Assembly: GCA_938045565.1 (NCBI GenBank)
Contig: CALIAZ010000016.1
Location: 1 to 57,219 of the forward strand
DNA: 57,219 nucleotides
Origin: an uncultured Atopobium sp.
Lineage (GTDB): Bacteria > Actinomycetota > Coriobacteriia > Coriobacteriales > Atopobiaceae
Direction: 5' to 3'
In this document: one piece after another, positions 26,764-34,921 of the stretch
Numbering within the stretch: the stretch's first letter is position 1
How the letters are laid out: each line of letters opens with the position of its first letter
The notes under the pieces: model-generated
What the model was told of the DNA's origin: nothing
The model's database searches: none
The model's input: only the letters and a program-made list of their open reading frames with translations
Program-made: the position numbers and the translations under genes

Positions 26764-27006
26764 GTTTCCTCCTTAGGAACACATTGTTTGATAGCAAGTG
26801 CAGCTATCTCTCCTTCAAACAACCTACACGTACTTCTATAGATGCATGAGCACCATGTTGACGACTTTGATGAGCAGACAAAGTCGAGAAACACCTTTGT
26901 TCCAGCGCAGCACATAGCGTACTACTTCCCCGCAAGTACCTTGCTGGTTTCTTACGCAAGCCTTACCGATTTCTGGCACATGACCTGCGTAAGTCTTACC
27001 AAATAC

Positions 27007-28068
27007 CTACACCGAACTTACTGGATGCCAGCCAGAAACAAGTACTTGTTTCCAAAGCTGGACAGTTTCTGGACAAAGACAGGCAAATCTTAGGGCAGAA
27101 ACAGCATCTCTAAGTAAGTTTCTTGAAGTCATTCTTGTTACGATCAGTTTTGGAAATTCCTCAAACTGAGCAAATTTTTGTACCAAAAGCGCAGGAGTAG
27201 ACAGCGCCTTATTTAGCGCGTCTGTCTTAAGCAAAGAGATAGAACCATCTTCTTCAGGTACAGATGCAACTACAGCATCAACAGAAAAAAGACTCTGAAC
27301 GGCGCTTATAAGATTCATTAATGCATCAAGCTGCAGACCATCTGAGGTAACTAACTGCTGAGTAATATCTGCATTTAGTCCCTCTTTCATTGGAAGAGGA
27401 GCGTTATCACAAACAACTTGAGCTACAACTCGCGGTCCAAATGAAAGATGCAAGTACGAAGAAACGTCCTCAATGTTGTCCGTGCTCTCAGCATGAGAAA
27501 GGGCAAAGTCACTCTGCTCAAACTGCTTCACCACTACCCTGAAGGTACTCTTTAATGCTTGTACCAGAGAAATTGTTGCCGAATCATGGCCCGTTGAATA
27601 CATGACGGAAAGCTCTGATTCCAGCACATCACCTTCAAGCAAAACTCCAATTCCCTTAAGAATTGCGCCATCAACAATCAGGTCAGTAAGAGCAGCTTCA
27701 ATCCCCTCAAGAAGAGTTTCTCCTGAAGGAGCTTCTTCTGATAGTGTGATGCGAGCATGCTCGTTAAGAGTCATGTCTACGAGTATAAGTTCCTGACTCT
27801 GGCGAGAAACCCTAATGAGCCCCAAGAGACCAAATTCTGGAGCAAGTTGCAGAAGTGTCTTTGATCTACCTGCAGTTACTACGCGTTCTGAACTTTCTTC
27901 AACCATTTTTGACTGAAGCAAGTCTTGGACAATAGTAGTAACGGTACTAGGAGAAAGAGATAATTCACGCGCCAATTCAACACGAGACAGAGCGTTTTTC
28001 TCGCACAGTGCTTGAATAACAGCGCGTTTATTGGAATATGCAATATCTTTAGTGTTGACAATTGACAT
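27007..28068 (-). CDS. ROK-like transcriptional regulator
   Basis: 353 residues. An N-terminal helix-turn-helix (about 10-60: SNKRAVIQALCEKNALSRVELARELSLSPSTVTTIVQDLL) is followed by AGRSKTLLQLAPEFGLLGLIRVSRQ, where ROK proteins normally have a phosphate loop of the DxGGT type. That motif is absent, and the sugar-binding zinc motif of ROK regulators is not visible either, so the sensor domain has diverged. GGAGGGG precedes the ATG at 28068. A perfect 9-bp inverted repeat lies 37 bp upstream, suggesting autoregulation. It probably controls the permease/HyuA cassette that follows. Confidence 0.78.
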   Translation of the reverse strand: MSIVNTKDIAYSNKRAVIQALCEKNALSRVELARELSLSPSTVTTIVQDLLQSKMVEESSERVVTAGRSKTLLQLAPEFGLLGLIRVSRQSQELILVDMTLNEHARITLSEEAPSGETLLEGIEAALTDLIVDGAILKGIGVLLEGDVLESELSVMYSTGHDSATISLVQALKSTFRVVVKQFEQSDFALSHAESTDNIEDVSSYLHLSFGPRVVAQVVCDNAPLPMKEGLNADITQQLVTSDGLQLDALMNLISAVQSLFSVDAVVASVPEEDGSISLLKTDALNKALSTPALLVQKFAQFEEFPKLIVTRMTSRNLLRDAVSALRFACLCPETVQLWKQVLVSGWHPVSSV

Positions 28069-28104
28069 ACGTGTCCCCCTCCTCTCCATTTCTGCCTGTA
28101 CTAC

Positions 28105-28127
28105 CTTATTTCGACTCTCGAAATAAG
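28105..28127. promoter_or_regulatory. operator of the ROK-like regulator
   Basis: Perfect inverted repeat CTTATTTCG-ACTCT-CGAAATAAG directly upstream of the regulator's ribosome site. The TTATTT...AAATAA ends resemble Mlc/NagC-type sites known for ROK regulators. Confidence 0.65.
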
Positions 28128-28216
28128 TCCATCAAACTAAGAAAGGAACGGGACTAACGGTATGAAATTATCGCCAAATGGTCATGTTGAACAATTTTGA
28201 AAACGGCGCCGATTCT

Positions 28217-29014
28217 TTACGACAACTCTTCCAGAATTCGACGCATTTCTTTCTGAACGCCCTGCTCGGTGTTAGGTGCAATGACCTTGGAGGCAATCGT
28301 CTTGAGCGCGTAGCGAGCATTGTCCATAACGTACGCAGTACCCGCATAACGCAGCATAGCGTAGTCGTTCATGGAATCGCCAAAGACGGCAATCTCGTCG
28401 CGAGAAATGCCATAGTACCTGCGGATCTGCTCAAGTCCTGTGGCCTTGTTCACGCCACGAGGCACCACGTCAATCCACGTCTCGCCGGAAGGCATGAACG
28501 AAAGCCTGTCGCCCATTTCGCGCTCAAGAATCATGGCCATGTCCATCGAGCGAGCTCTTGAATCGCAACAAATAGCAGCCTTGATGATGCTGACGTCAGG
28601 TGAAGGTGGATCAAATACGCGCTCAGCGTTAGGCAGGTCTTTGTCCAGCTCGCGCACAAACGAGCTCTGGTCATCCAGCAAATACGTGTGCGTGCGGTCA
28701 TAAACTACCAGGTGAATGCAGTCAAACTCAGACGTCAACTCAAACAGCTTACGAATAGAAGCTGACGAGAAAACCTCGCGGTCGATAACCTCGTTCTCTA
28801 CATAGACCTGCGTGCCCAGGGAGGCCACGTAGTCAATCTTGTCTGCAACCGGCTCAAACAACCAGCGCAGCGTATCGTAGCGACGACCGGAGCTTGCTAC
28901 AAAATGAACGCCACGTTTGTACAGCTCTTCAATCAGCTCAAATGTCTCTGGCGGAACCTCGGAATTCTGGTCCAGCAGCGTACCATCCATGTCCGATGCA
29001 ATGAGTTTAATCAT
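28217..29014 (-). CDS. Cof-type HAD phosphatase
   Basis: 265 residues. MIKLIASDMDGTLLDQNSEV carries the DxDGT nucleophile motif at residues 8-12, with the IIB cap between about 85 and 190, the Lys in GVNKATGLEQI, and VFGDSMNDYAMLRYAG as motif IV. Family members hydrolyse sugar phosphates, flavin nucleotides or pyridoxal phosphate. The ATG at 29014 is preceded by GGAG, two bases after the stop of a second HAD gene, so the two form one unit. The substrate is unknown. Confidence 0.88.
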   Translation of the reverse strand: MIKLIASDMDGTLLDQNSEVPPETFELIEELYKRGVHFVASSGRRYDTLRWLFEPVADKIDYVASLGTQVYVENEVIDREVFSSASIRKLFELTSEFDCIHLVVYDRTHTYLLDDQSSFVRELDKDLPNAERVFDPPSPDVSIIKAAICCDSRARSMDMAMILEREMGDRLSFMPSGETWIDVVPRGVNKATGLEQIRRYYGISRDEIAVFGDSMNDYAMLRYAGTAYVMDNARYALKTIASKVIAPNTEQGVQKEMRRILEELS

Positions 29015-29015
29015 G

Positions 29016-29873
29016 CTAGTTCTCCATCATAAAACGGGGAGTCTCCCTTGCTTTTGTTGCGCGCACAAGCTCAAGCAGGGCATGTGCAACTCCATCGTCT
29101 GCAGACGCGCCTACGTGATGCTTTGCTACCTGCTTGACCTCTGGAATTGCATTTGCCACCGCCACCGAGTGCGGAACTTTACTTAAAATCTCAACGTCAT
29201 TCTCGCCGTCTCCAAAAACAAGCACCTCTTCTGGAGAAATACCAGTTCTTTCCAAGAGCGTTTCAAAGCCAGTCAACTTGGACACACCCTTGGGCAGCAC
29301 GTCAAACCACTGAGGAACTACCGACATGGTATATACGTCAGGGCAGGCTGCGGCCACTTTCTGGCGACAGCGCTCCATGTCTTCCTCCGTGCCTGGGCAC
29401 GCAATTGTTGCGGCGACAAAATCAACGTCGTCTGGAACCTGATCAACAATGCCCGAGACAAACACCAGCTTACGCTCGTAATCGGCGAGAATATCTTTGT
29501 CCAGTGGGCCGACAACATATGCCGGGTTAAAAAGGTTAGTCTTCTCTGGATAGCAGACCAAGAACATGTTCTTCTCGTCAGCAAGAGCATCTGCGACACC
29601 TTGCAACGTTTTGTGGTCAAAAACGAAGAGCGAGATAGTCTTGCCTTTATACAGCACGCGCTTACCCGTGGACATGACGCCCGTTTGCATGCACGCCTCA
29701 TCAAGGCTGAAGAGGCGCATCAGCTCAACGTAATCTCGGCCGGTACAGGGGCCAAACGCGATATCCGTTTCTTCCAGGAGCGTGTGAATAGCCTTGCGTG
29801 TGAAGTCCGACACGCGTCTGTTGCCAAAAGGCACCAGTGTGTTATCCATATCAGATAAAACAAGCTTAATCAC
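29016..29873 (-). CDS. Cof-type HAD phosphatase, second copy
   Basis: 285 residues. MIKLVLSDMDNTLVPFGNRR has a DxDxT motif with Asn in place of the usual Gly. A C2 cap and VFGDGENDVEILSKVPHSVAVANA follow. It starts at GTG (29873) with GGGGG upstream. Despite the similar layout the two tandem HAD proteins are clearly diverged, so they probably act on different phosphates. The C-terminus extends beyond the usual Cof end by about ten residues. Confidence 0.85.
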   Translation of the reverse strand: MIKLVLSDMDNTLVPFGNRRVSDFTRKAIHTLLEETDIAFGPCTGRDYVELMRLFSLDEACMQTGVMSTGKRVLYKGKTISLFVFDHKTLQGVADALADEKNMFLVCYPEKTNLFNPAYVVGPLDKDILADYERKLVFVSGIVDQVPDDVDFVAATIACPGTEEDMERCRQKVAAACPDVYTMSVVPQWFDVLPKGVSKLTGFETLLERTGISPEEVLVFGDGENDVEILSKVPHSVAVANAIPEVKQVAKHHVGASADDGVAHALLELVRATKARETPRFMMEN

Positions 29874-29946
29874 AAACGTCCCCCGTTACTGCATGCTGCG
29901 TAGCTGGGCAAACGCGACGGGCGTCACAGCCCAAGCGGACGCAGCT

Positions 29947-30489
29947 CTACCTAGTTGAACTATGTGCCAAGACGTCAAAGCGATCAATCTTGAGCAACAC
30001 TTGGTCTAGTCCAATCATACCCGAGAGACGCACCTTTGACGTGTCCGAAGTCCAAATTAGAAGATCTCTAAATCCCGAACCTCGGCGGCCGCCAACCCAC
30101 TCCATACGCTTAATGTCCTGGTAATTGATGGTAATCTCGTGTCCAAGGAACGGAACCATGACCATCTCATCGTCAAACAGCGAGACTTTGTAGCGGCTCA
30201 AGATATACCACGCCATAAACATAACAACCGAGAAGGACGCAAAAAACGCCATAACAATGTCTGGGTTTGGCGTAAACACGTTAACGTAGCAGAGCCAGCC
30301 GAGAATAACAGCGATGGCGCTGACAAACGCCATGTCGATAATAAGCGAACGCGTGAGCGAAGCGGGAGTCACATAAGTATCGTGGTGGCTGTGGCGGCGC
30401 TCGGAGATTCCGACGTTGCCCGAATGCTCCAAAATCGCAGCGGTAACGGGTGCCGCAACGACAATTATTCCAAACAACACCGCGAGCAT
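29947..30489 (-). CDS. membrane protein with C-terminal PH-like domain
   Basis: 180 residues from the ATG at 30489, chosen because AGAGG lies seven bases upstream; the longer frame to 30570 has no site. Membrane spans at about 3-20, 53-72 and 80-99 are followed by a soluble domain (YKVSLFDDEMVMVPFLGHEITINYQDIKRMEW...) with the beta pattern of bacterial PH-like modules. A His-rich loop (RRHSHHDTYV) sits between spans one and two. Function unknown. The protein at 34922 has a similar plan. Confidence 0.65.
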   Translation of the reverse strand: MLAVLFGIIVVAAPVTAAILEHSGNVGISERRHSHHDTYVTPASLTRSLIIDMAFVSAIAVILGWLCYVNVFTPNPDIVMAFFASFSVVMFMAWYILSRYKVSLFDDEMVMVPFLGHEITINYQDIKRMEWVGGRRGSGFRDLLIWTSDTSKVRLSGMIGLDQVLLKIDRFDVLAHSSTR

Positions 30490-30722
30490 TGCGACCTCTC
30501 TTCCCCCACGAAAAAAAGAACGATGACCCCCCATAATTATGCTACGCTCCCACCCGCCATTAGTTGACAAGGGTGAACGGGAGCGTAGACGGTAGCAATC
30601 AAGCTATGAATGGCAAAGTCGCACGTCAAGCGGTCATGGACGGCACGGGTGCGACGGGGACGGTCGGCGCGGGTGCAGGCGCGGCGCGGCGTGCGTACGT
30701 GCGCAGCGTGCGGGTGCAAGCG

Positions 30723-31985
30723 CTAGCCGCGAGCGGCGAACTTGGCGACGAGCTTCTCCAGAAGGTCAACGGTGACCTCAAGGCTTGGCACGGGAACAAA
30801 CTCGCGCACGGAGTGAGCGTTGTATCCGCCGGTAGCAATGTTAGGGCAAGGTAGGCCGCGGAACGTGAGCTGAGCGCCGTCGGTACCACCACGAGCAGCA
30901 ACAGGCTTAGGCTCAATGCCAACCTCACGATTTGCCTCAAGTGCATAATCAATCAGGAACTCGTAGCCGTCGAACTTCTCGGCCATGTTGCGATACTCCT
31001 GGTGAATCTCAACACGGACGGTATTCTCGCCATAGCGCTTATTCAGGAACGCGGCGATATCCTGCAGGACCTGCTGGCGATTTGCAAAAATCTGAGCGTC
31101 GTGGTCGCGGACGATGTAGCTGAGCTTGACCTCGGACGCGGAGCCCTCGATGGCGATTGGGTGGTAGAAGCCCTCGTAGCCTTCGGTGTGCTCAGGGCGC
31201 TCGAAGGCGGGGACCATCTGCTGGAACTCGGAAGCCACGGTGATTGCGTTGATCATGACGTCCTTGGCGCTGCCAGGGTGAACCATGACGCCCTTGAAGT
31301 AGACGTCGGCGTGAGCTGCGTTAAAGCACTCATAGTTGAACTCGCCGAGGGCCTCTCCGTCAACGGTGTATCCATATGCTGCGCCGAGTTTGTCCAGGTC
31401 AAGCAGGCTTGCGCCGTGACCGATCTCCTCGTCAGGGACAAACGCAATCTTGAGCGTAGGATGAGCGAGCTCAGGGTTGTCGCCCAGGCGCTTGAGCAGG
31501 GCGCAGATCTCAGCCACACCGGCCTTATCGTCAGCGGAAAGCAGCGTGGAGCCGTCGGAGCAAATAATGTCCATGCCCACAAAATCCTTGAGGTCAGGGA
31601 CCTGCTCCTGAGTGGTAGCGATAGTCTTGCCGTTGACGACGCCGGCAACCAGGTCACCGCCCTCGTAGTGGACGACGTGTGGCTTGATGCCCGAGGCAGG
31701 CGCGTCGATGACGGAGTCCAGGTGCGAGCAAAGCATCAGTGCGGGAGCCGACTCGGCTCCCTTGGATGCGGCGAAGGTGCCGGTGACGTAGGCGTGCTCG
31801 TCGACGGTGACGTCGGTGCAGCCCAGCGCCTTGAGCTCTTTGCCCAGGTAGCGAGCCATCTCGTGCTGAGCAGGTGTGGAAGGCGTGACGGTGTCGTTAT
31901 CAGGGTTGGACTGGGAGTCAACCTGCACGTAGCGCATGAAGCGCTCGGCGACATCGGGGAGCTGGTTAGGCGTAGTTTCAGGCAT
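30723..31985 (-). CDS. pepT: peptidase T
   Basis: 420 residues. MLCSHLDSVIDAP, TLLSADDKAGVAEI and AFVPDEEIGHGASLLD hold the two-zinc ligands and catalytic Asp/Glu of the M20B tripeptidase; VHPGSAKDVMINA and ARGGTDGAQLTFRGLPCPNI complete it. It releases the N-terminal residue of tripeptides in the cytoplasm. AAAGGA precedes the ATG at 31985. It is divergent from the GH32 gene. The 80 bp behind the stop are highly GC-rich low-complexity DNA. Confidence 0.95.
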   Translation of the reverse strand: MPETTPNQLPDVAERFMRYVQVDSQSNPDNDTVTPSTPAQHEMARYLGKELKALGCTDVTVDEHAYVTGTFAASKGAESAPALMLCSHLDSVIDAPASGIKPHVVHYEGGDLVAGVVNGKTIATTQEQVPDLKDFVGMDIICSDGSTLLSADDKAGVAEICALLKRLGDNPELAHPTLKIAFVPDEEIGHGASLLDLDKLGAAYGYTVDGEALGEFNYECFNAAHADVYFKGVMVHPGSAKDVMINAITVASEFQQMVPAFERPEHTEGYEGFYHPIAIEGSASEVKLSYIVRDHDAQIFANRQQVLQDIAAFLNKRYGENTVRVEIHQEYRNMAEKFDGYEFLIDYALEANREVGIEPKPVAARGGTDGAQLTFRGLPCPNIATGGYNAHSVREFVPVPSLEVTVDLLEKLVAKFAARG

Positions 31986-32180
31986 AGGTATCCTTTCTGG
32001 TTCGAGCAAGGCGACGTGGGTCGAGCGCTGGGGCAGTAGCAGGCGTTAACCAGCCTTGCTGTGTGCGTTGAATGTTGTATGCATTTACTGTACCGCAACT
32101 CAAAAAGAATTAAACCTACCTGCACGAACTTTGCATGCACATGCCATAATAATTGCAAGAAATGCGAAAGACGGAGCGCT

Positions 32181-33887
32181 GTGACAAACGACTTTTGGAC
32201 ACCACGATTTCATCTCTTCCCACCTCAGGGCTGGATGAATGATCCCAACGGACTTTGTCAGTTTAAGTCCGTCTACCATGCGTTTTACCAGTACACTCCC
32301 GAGTGGCCTGCCAACGAGCTGCGTTACTGGGGACATGCTGTGAGCAAGGATTTGCTCTCTTGGGAGACACTTCCTATTGCGATTTCTCCAGACGCAGCTT
32401 GCGATAAGGACGGGGCGTTTTCGGGTTCGACCTGGATTGAGACACGCAACGCGGCGGCCGGCAACGGTACGGACGGCAACGGTGCGACGGCCGGCAACGG
32501 TACGGACGACGACTGCGGACACGGCGTCGACGGCAACGACGGCGCCCACGGCAGTGCAGCGGCCAGCAACGGTACGGACGGCAACGGTGCGACGGCCGGC
32601 AAGGTCATGCGGCTCTTCTACACCGGCAACGTTATGGACGAAACGCGCCCAGAAGTCGACGGCATTGACGTCGGTCGAGAGGCCTATGAGGTCATGGTGA
32701 CCTCTGAAGATGGACTGAATTTCTCGCCAAAGCGCGTTGTTTTGAAGCCAGCCGACTACCCCGATACCTGCACAAACCACGTGCGCGACCCGAAGGTTTG
32801 GGAGCAAGACGGAGCTCTCCGCATGCTGTTAGGCGCTCGCGAGAGGGACGCTGCGGCTGGTAACGAGAAATCCGTAGATGAACGGCATGATTCAGGGGCA
32901 GTTTTGATTTACAACTCAAATGATTGTGGCGAGTCGTGGACGCTCCACTCGGTTATACGCGGGACTAATGCCTTGGGTCAGCGCGAGGCGTTTGGCTACA
33001 TGTGGGAATGTCCTTTTTTGGTACAGCTTGATGGCCAGGAGTTTCTTTCTGTATGTCCGCAAGGGCTGAGAGAAGGCGCTGGTACGGGGCCAAGCGCCGA
33101 TACGGAGCCAAGCGCTGGTACAGGGCTAAGCGCCGGTGCGTCCAAAGGGTTGCGCTTGAACGATTCCGCAAACTTACAAGAGAACGCTTCAAGCGAGCCT
33201 CTCGACAAGTGGCAAAACATCTGGCAGTCGGGCTATTTTCCGCTTTCAGAGGGCCAAAAGCTCATCAATGTTGAAACTGTTTCCACCGAAAACTTTGTGC
33301 TCTGGGATCACGGTTTTGACTTCTACGCACCTCAAACGTTCGTCGACGATTCTCGCCGAACCATTTTAATCGGATGGATGGGCATCATCGATCCGACTTA
33401 CCATAGTTATCCTGAGGGCATTGATTTTTGCCACAACTTAACACTACCTCGAGAGCTTTCGCTGTCTGATGGCGGTGCCATTCTGCAGCGTCCTGTTAAA
33501 GAGCTTGATGCTAAGCGACGCGAATGTGCAGAATTTGACGCCGATGGACTCGTTGAAATCAATCGACTATCTGCGGATATTGAGATTTCGGACATCTGCG
33601 GAGACGGAACTCTTGTCCTCAACGACGTACTTGTGCTTTCTTACTGCAAGGGCATTTTTACCTTACAATTCATTGACGAGGACACCGCTGCAGGTAGAAC
33701 TCAACGCTCTATAGAGCTAAAGCAGCTCTCTGACCTGCGTGTTATTGTTGACAGCTCTACCGTGGAGATTTACCTGAACGATGGTCGTGTAGTTTTCTCG
33801 ACGCGATGGTTCCCTGCGTCCGAGCGTCTAACGTTGAACAGCACTTTTGTTGCTTCTGGCTCGCGAGCATACAGCCTAATCGCATAA
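32181..33887 (+). CDS. GH32 beta-fructosidase with low-complexity insertions
   Basis: 568 residues, starting at GTG (32181) with GGAG upstream. FHLFPPQGWMNDPNGLCQF supplies the nucleophile Asp (residue 21), CTNHVRDPKVW the stabilising Asp (about 201), and YMWECPFLVQ the acid/base Glu (about 275). The C-terminal beta sandwich follows. The family splits sucrose, sucrose 6-phosphate or short fructans; without a signal peptide this one is cytoplasmic and probably a sucrose-6-phosphate hydrolase. Residues about 89-141 are an Ala/Gly/Asn/Thr/Asp repeat, encoded by two almost identical 42-bp units at 32456 and 32561. Residues about 295-323 are a second Gly/Ser/Ala-rich insert. Both fall in loops between conserved blocks. 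Confidence 0.9.
   Translation: MTNDFWTPRFHLFPPQGWMNDPNGLCQFKSVYHAFYQYTPEWPANELRYWGHAVSKDLLSWETLPIAISPDAACDKDGAFSGSTWIETRNAAAGNGTDGNGATAGNGTDDDCGHGVDGNDGAHGSAAASNGTDGNGATAGKVMRLFYTGNVMDETRPEVDGIDVGREAYEVMVTSEDGLNFSPKRVVLKPADYPDTCTNHVRDPKVWEQDGALRMLLGARERDAAAGNEKSVDERHDSGAVLIYNSNDCGESWTLHSVIRGTNALGQREAFGYMWECPFLVQLDGQEFLSVCPQGLREGAGTGPSADTEPSAGTGLSAGASKGLRLNDSANLQENASSEPLDKWQNIWQSGYFPLSEGQKLINVETVSTENFVLWDHGFDFYAPQTFVDDSRRTILIGWMGIIDPTYHSYPEGIDFCHNLTLPRELSLSDGGAILQRPVKELDAKRRECAEFDADGLVEINRLSADIEISDICGDGTLVLNDVLVLSYCKGIFTLQFIDEDTAAGRTQRSIELKQLSDLRVIVDSSTVEIYLNDGRVVFSTRWFPASERLTLNSTFVASGSRAYSLIA
32456..32602 (+). repeat. in-frame GC-rich repeat inside the GH32 gene
   Basis: A 42-bp unit at 32456-32497 recurs at 32561-32602 with one mismatch and an offset of 105 bp. 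A partial copy starts at 32490. It encodes the motif GNGTDGNGATAG. Confidence 0.85.
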
Positions 33888-33962
33888 TTCAGTGGATTTG
33901 CTTGTCGTAGTCTGGCTTCGACACCAAAGGAATACTACTTGTAGCCACGGATTGACGACGTT

Positions 33963-34276
33963 ATGCATGAAATTGCATATTTCATGCGTTTTATAAGCAA
34001 AATATTCACAGAACTTGGAAAATTACGGTTTTTGAGAGTCAAAGCGGTAAAAAATGCGTTTAGTTGGGGATTGAGGAATTTGATTTAACTTTTTATATTT
34101 ATGTTTGCCCAGGAAAGGAGAAAAAGTTTTAACTATTTCTTTTACTAATTGAGTCAAAACATCTCATTTTTAAAATGAATACTCCAACTAAACGAATTTT
34201 TTACCTTTTTGGGGTCCAAAATCGCTAAAAATGAGCCCCAAACCAAAGTTTGGGGCTCATTAACGTGCAAATCTCA
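33963..34276. repeat. long direct repeat, copy A (left of the galactitol PTS)
   Basis: About 93% identical by eye to 38960-39272. An inner core has inverted ends: 34046-34067 and 34184-34205 are complementary over 22 bases with one mismatch, around a 116-bp AT-rich interior. The core begins GGTAAAAAATGCG. The outer 3' end is a terminator hairpin. Confidence 0.9.
34226..34261 (-). terminator. terminator of the galactitol PTS operon
   Basis: Perfect 13-bp stem (AATGAGCCCCAAA with its complement) and 6-nt loop, followed on the minus strand by TTTTAGC. Located within repeat copy A. Confidence 0.85.
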
Positions 34277-34306
34277 GTGTTCACGTCTAATCGCAGGCCG
34301 TTCACG

Positions 34307-34401
34307 GCCGTTCGCGCTGGTCGCAGCCATTCGCGCTGACCGCGGCCGTTCGCGCTGATCGCGGCCGTTCGCACTGACCGCGGCCGTTTGCGCTGGTCGT
34401 G
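34307..34401. repeat. 19-bp tandem repeat, five copies
   Basis: Units of the form GCCGTTCGCGCTGRTCGCG start at 34307, 34326, 34345, 34364 and 34383, with one to four differences each. They continue as degenerate pieces to the IIA stop. Similar sequence follows repeat copy B. Confidence 0.85.
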
Positions 34402-34445
34402 CTCGTTCGCCGCACCGTTCGCGGCTGGTTGCGCGCCTGTTCGCG

Positions 34446-34919
34446 CTACTCGGAAAGGTACTTGGAGAACGCAGCGACCATACCTTCTGCGGTGGTCTGA
34501 CCAAAGACGTCGGCGGACTTTGCATCGTCCATGAAGATGCCCATCAGGCTCTGAAGCATCTCCACCTGGCCGCCGTCACGCATAATGCCCAGGTTAACGA
34601 CGAGTTTTGCTGGAACGGTATCGCCGTCGCCACCCATTGGCTCAAAGTTGATTGGGCTAGATGGCTTCACGATTGCGATGTAAGGCTTCTCAAGGTTGAC
34701 CGGATCAGTGTGTGGAATTGCAATCTCACCTGCAGGAAAAGCGAGTCCAGTTGGATAGTTTTTTTCGCGAGTTGAAATTGCCTCTTTCCAGGTGTCCTTG
34801 ATGTAGCCGAGGTTGCTCAGGCGGGTCTCGAGCTGGTCAAACAGCTCAAAGGCGTCCTTGGCCTCAATGTCAAAGAAAACGAGCTCGGGCTTTAGGAGCT
34901 CAGCGTCGGTTGTAGCCAT
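34446..34919 (-). CDS. gatA: PTS IIA component, fructose/galactitol type
   Basis: 157 residues. FPTGLAFPAGEIAIPHTDPVNLEKPYIAIV (as YPTGLAFPAGEIAIPHTDP here) includes the phosphorylated His in IPHTDP near residue 74. It accepts phosphate from HPr and passes it to the IIB protein at 37151. It is distal in the operon IIB, IIC, membrane protein, IIA. The start at 34919 lies two bases after the preceding gene. The symbol follows the galactitol family; the sugar is not proven. Confidence 0.88.
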   Translation of the reverse strand: MATTDAELLKPELVFFDIEAKDAFELFDQLETRLSNLGYIKDTWKEAISTREKNYPTGLAFPAGEIAIPHTDPVNLEKPYIAIVKPSSPINFEPMGGDGDTVPAKLVVNLGIMRDGGQVEMLQSLMGIFMDDAKSADVFGQTTAEGMVAAFSKYLSE

Positions 34920-34921
34920 TG

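Larger units (their letters stand above)
33888..34445. other. intergenic region holding repeat copy A
   Basis: No gene. It contains the AT-rich direct repeat (33963-34276), a minus-strand terminator within it, and a 19-bp tandem array (34307-34401) plus related GC-rich sequence up to the stop of the IIA gene. Confidence 0.85.

Noticed and set aside
26842..27093. 83-codon plus-strand frame between the permease and the ROK-like gene
   Set aside because: It overlaps the 3' end of the regulator on the other strand and has no ribosome site or domain.
31002..32039. 345-codon plus-strand frame opposite pepT
   Set aside because: Peptidase T motifs on the minus strand are intact; the antisense product is low in complexity and has no start site support.
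34174..34227. Short frame starting MNTPTKRIFYLF conserved between the two long repeats
   Set aside because: It stops after 16 codons in copy A but runs on in copy B, lacks a ribosome site at normal distance, and lies inside an inverted-repeat arm.
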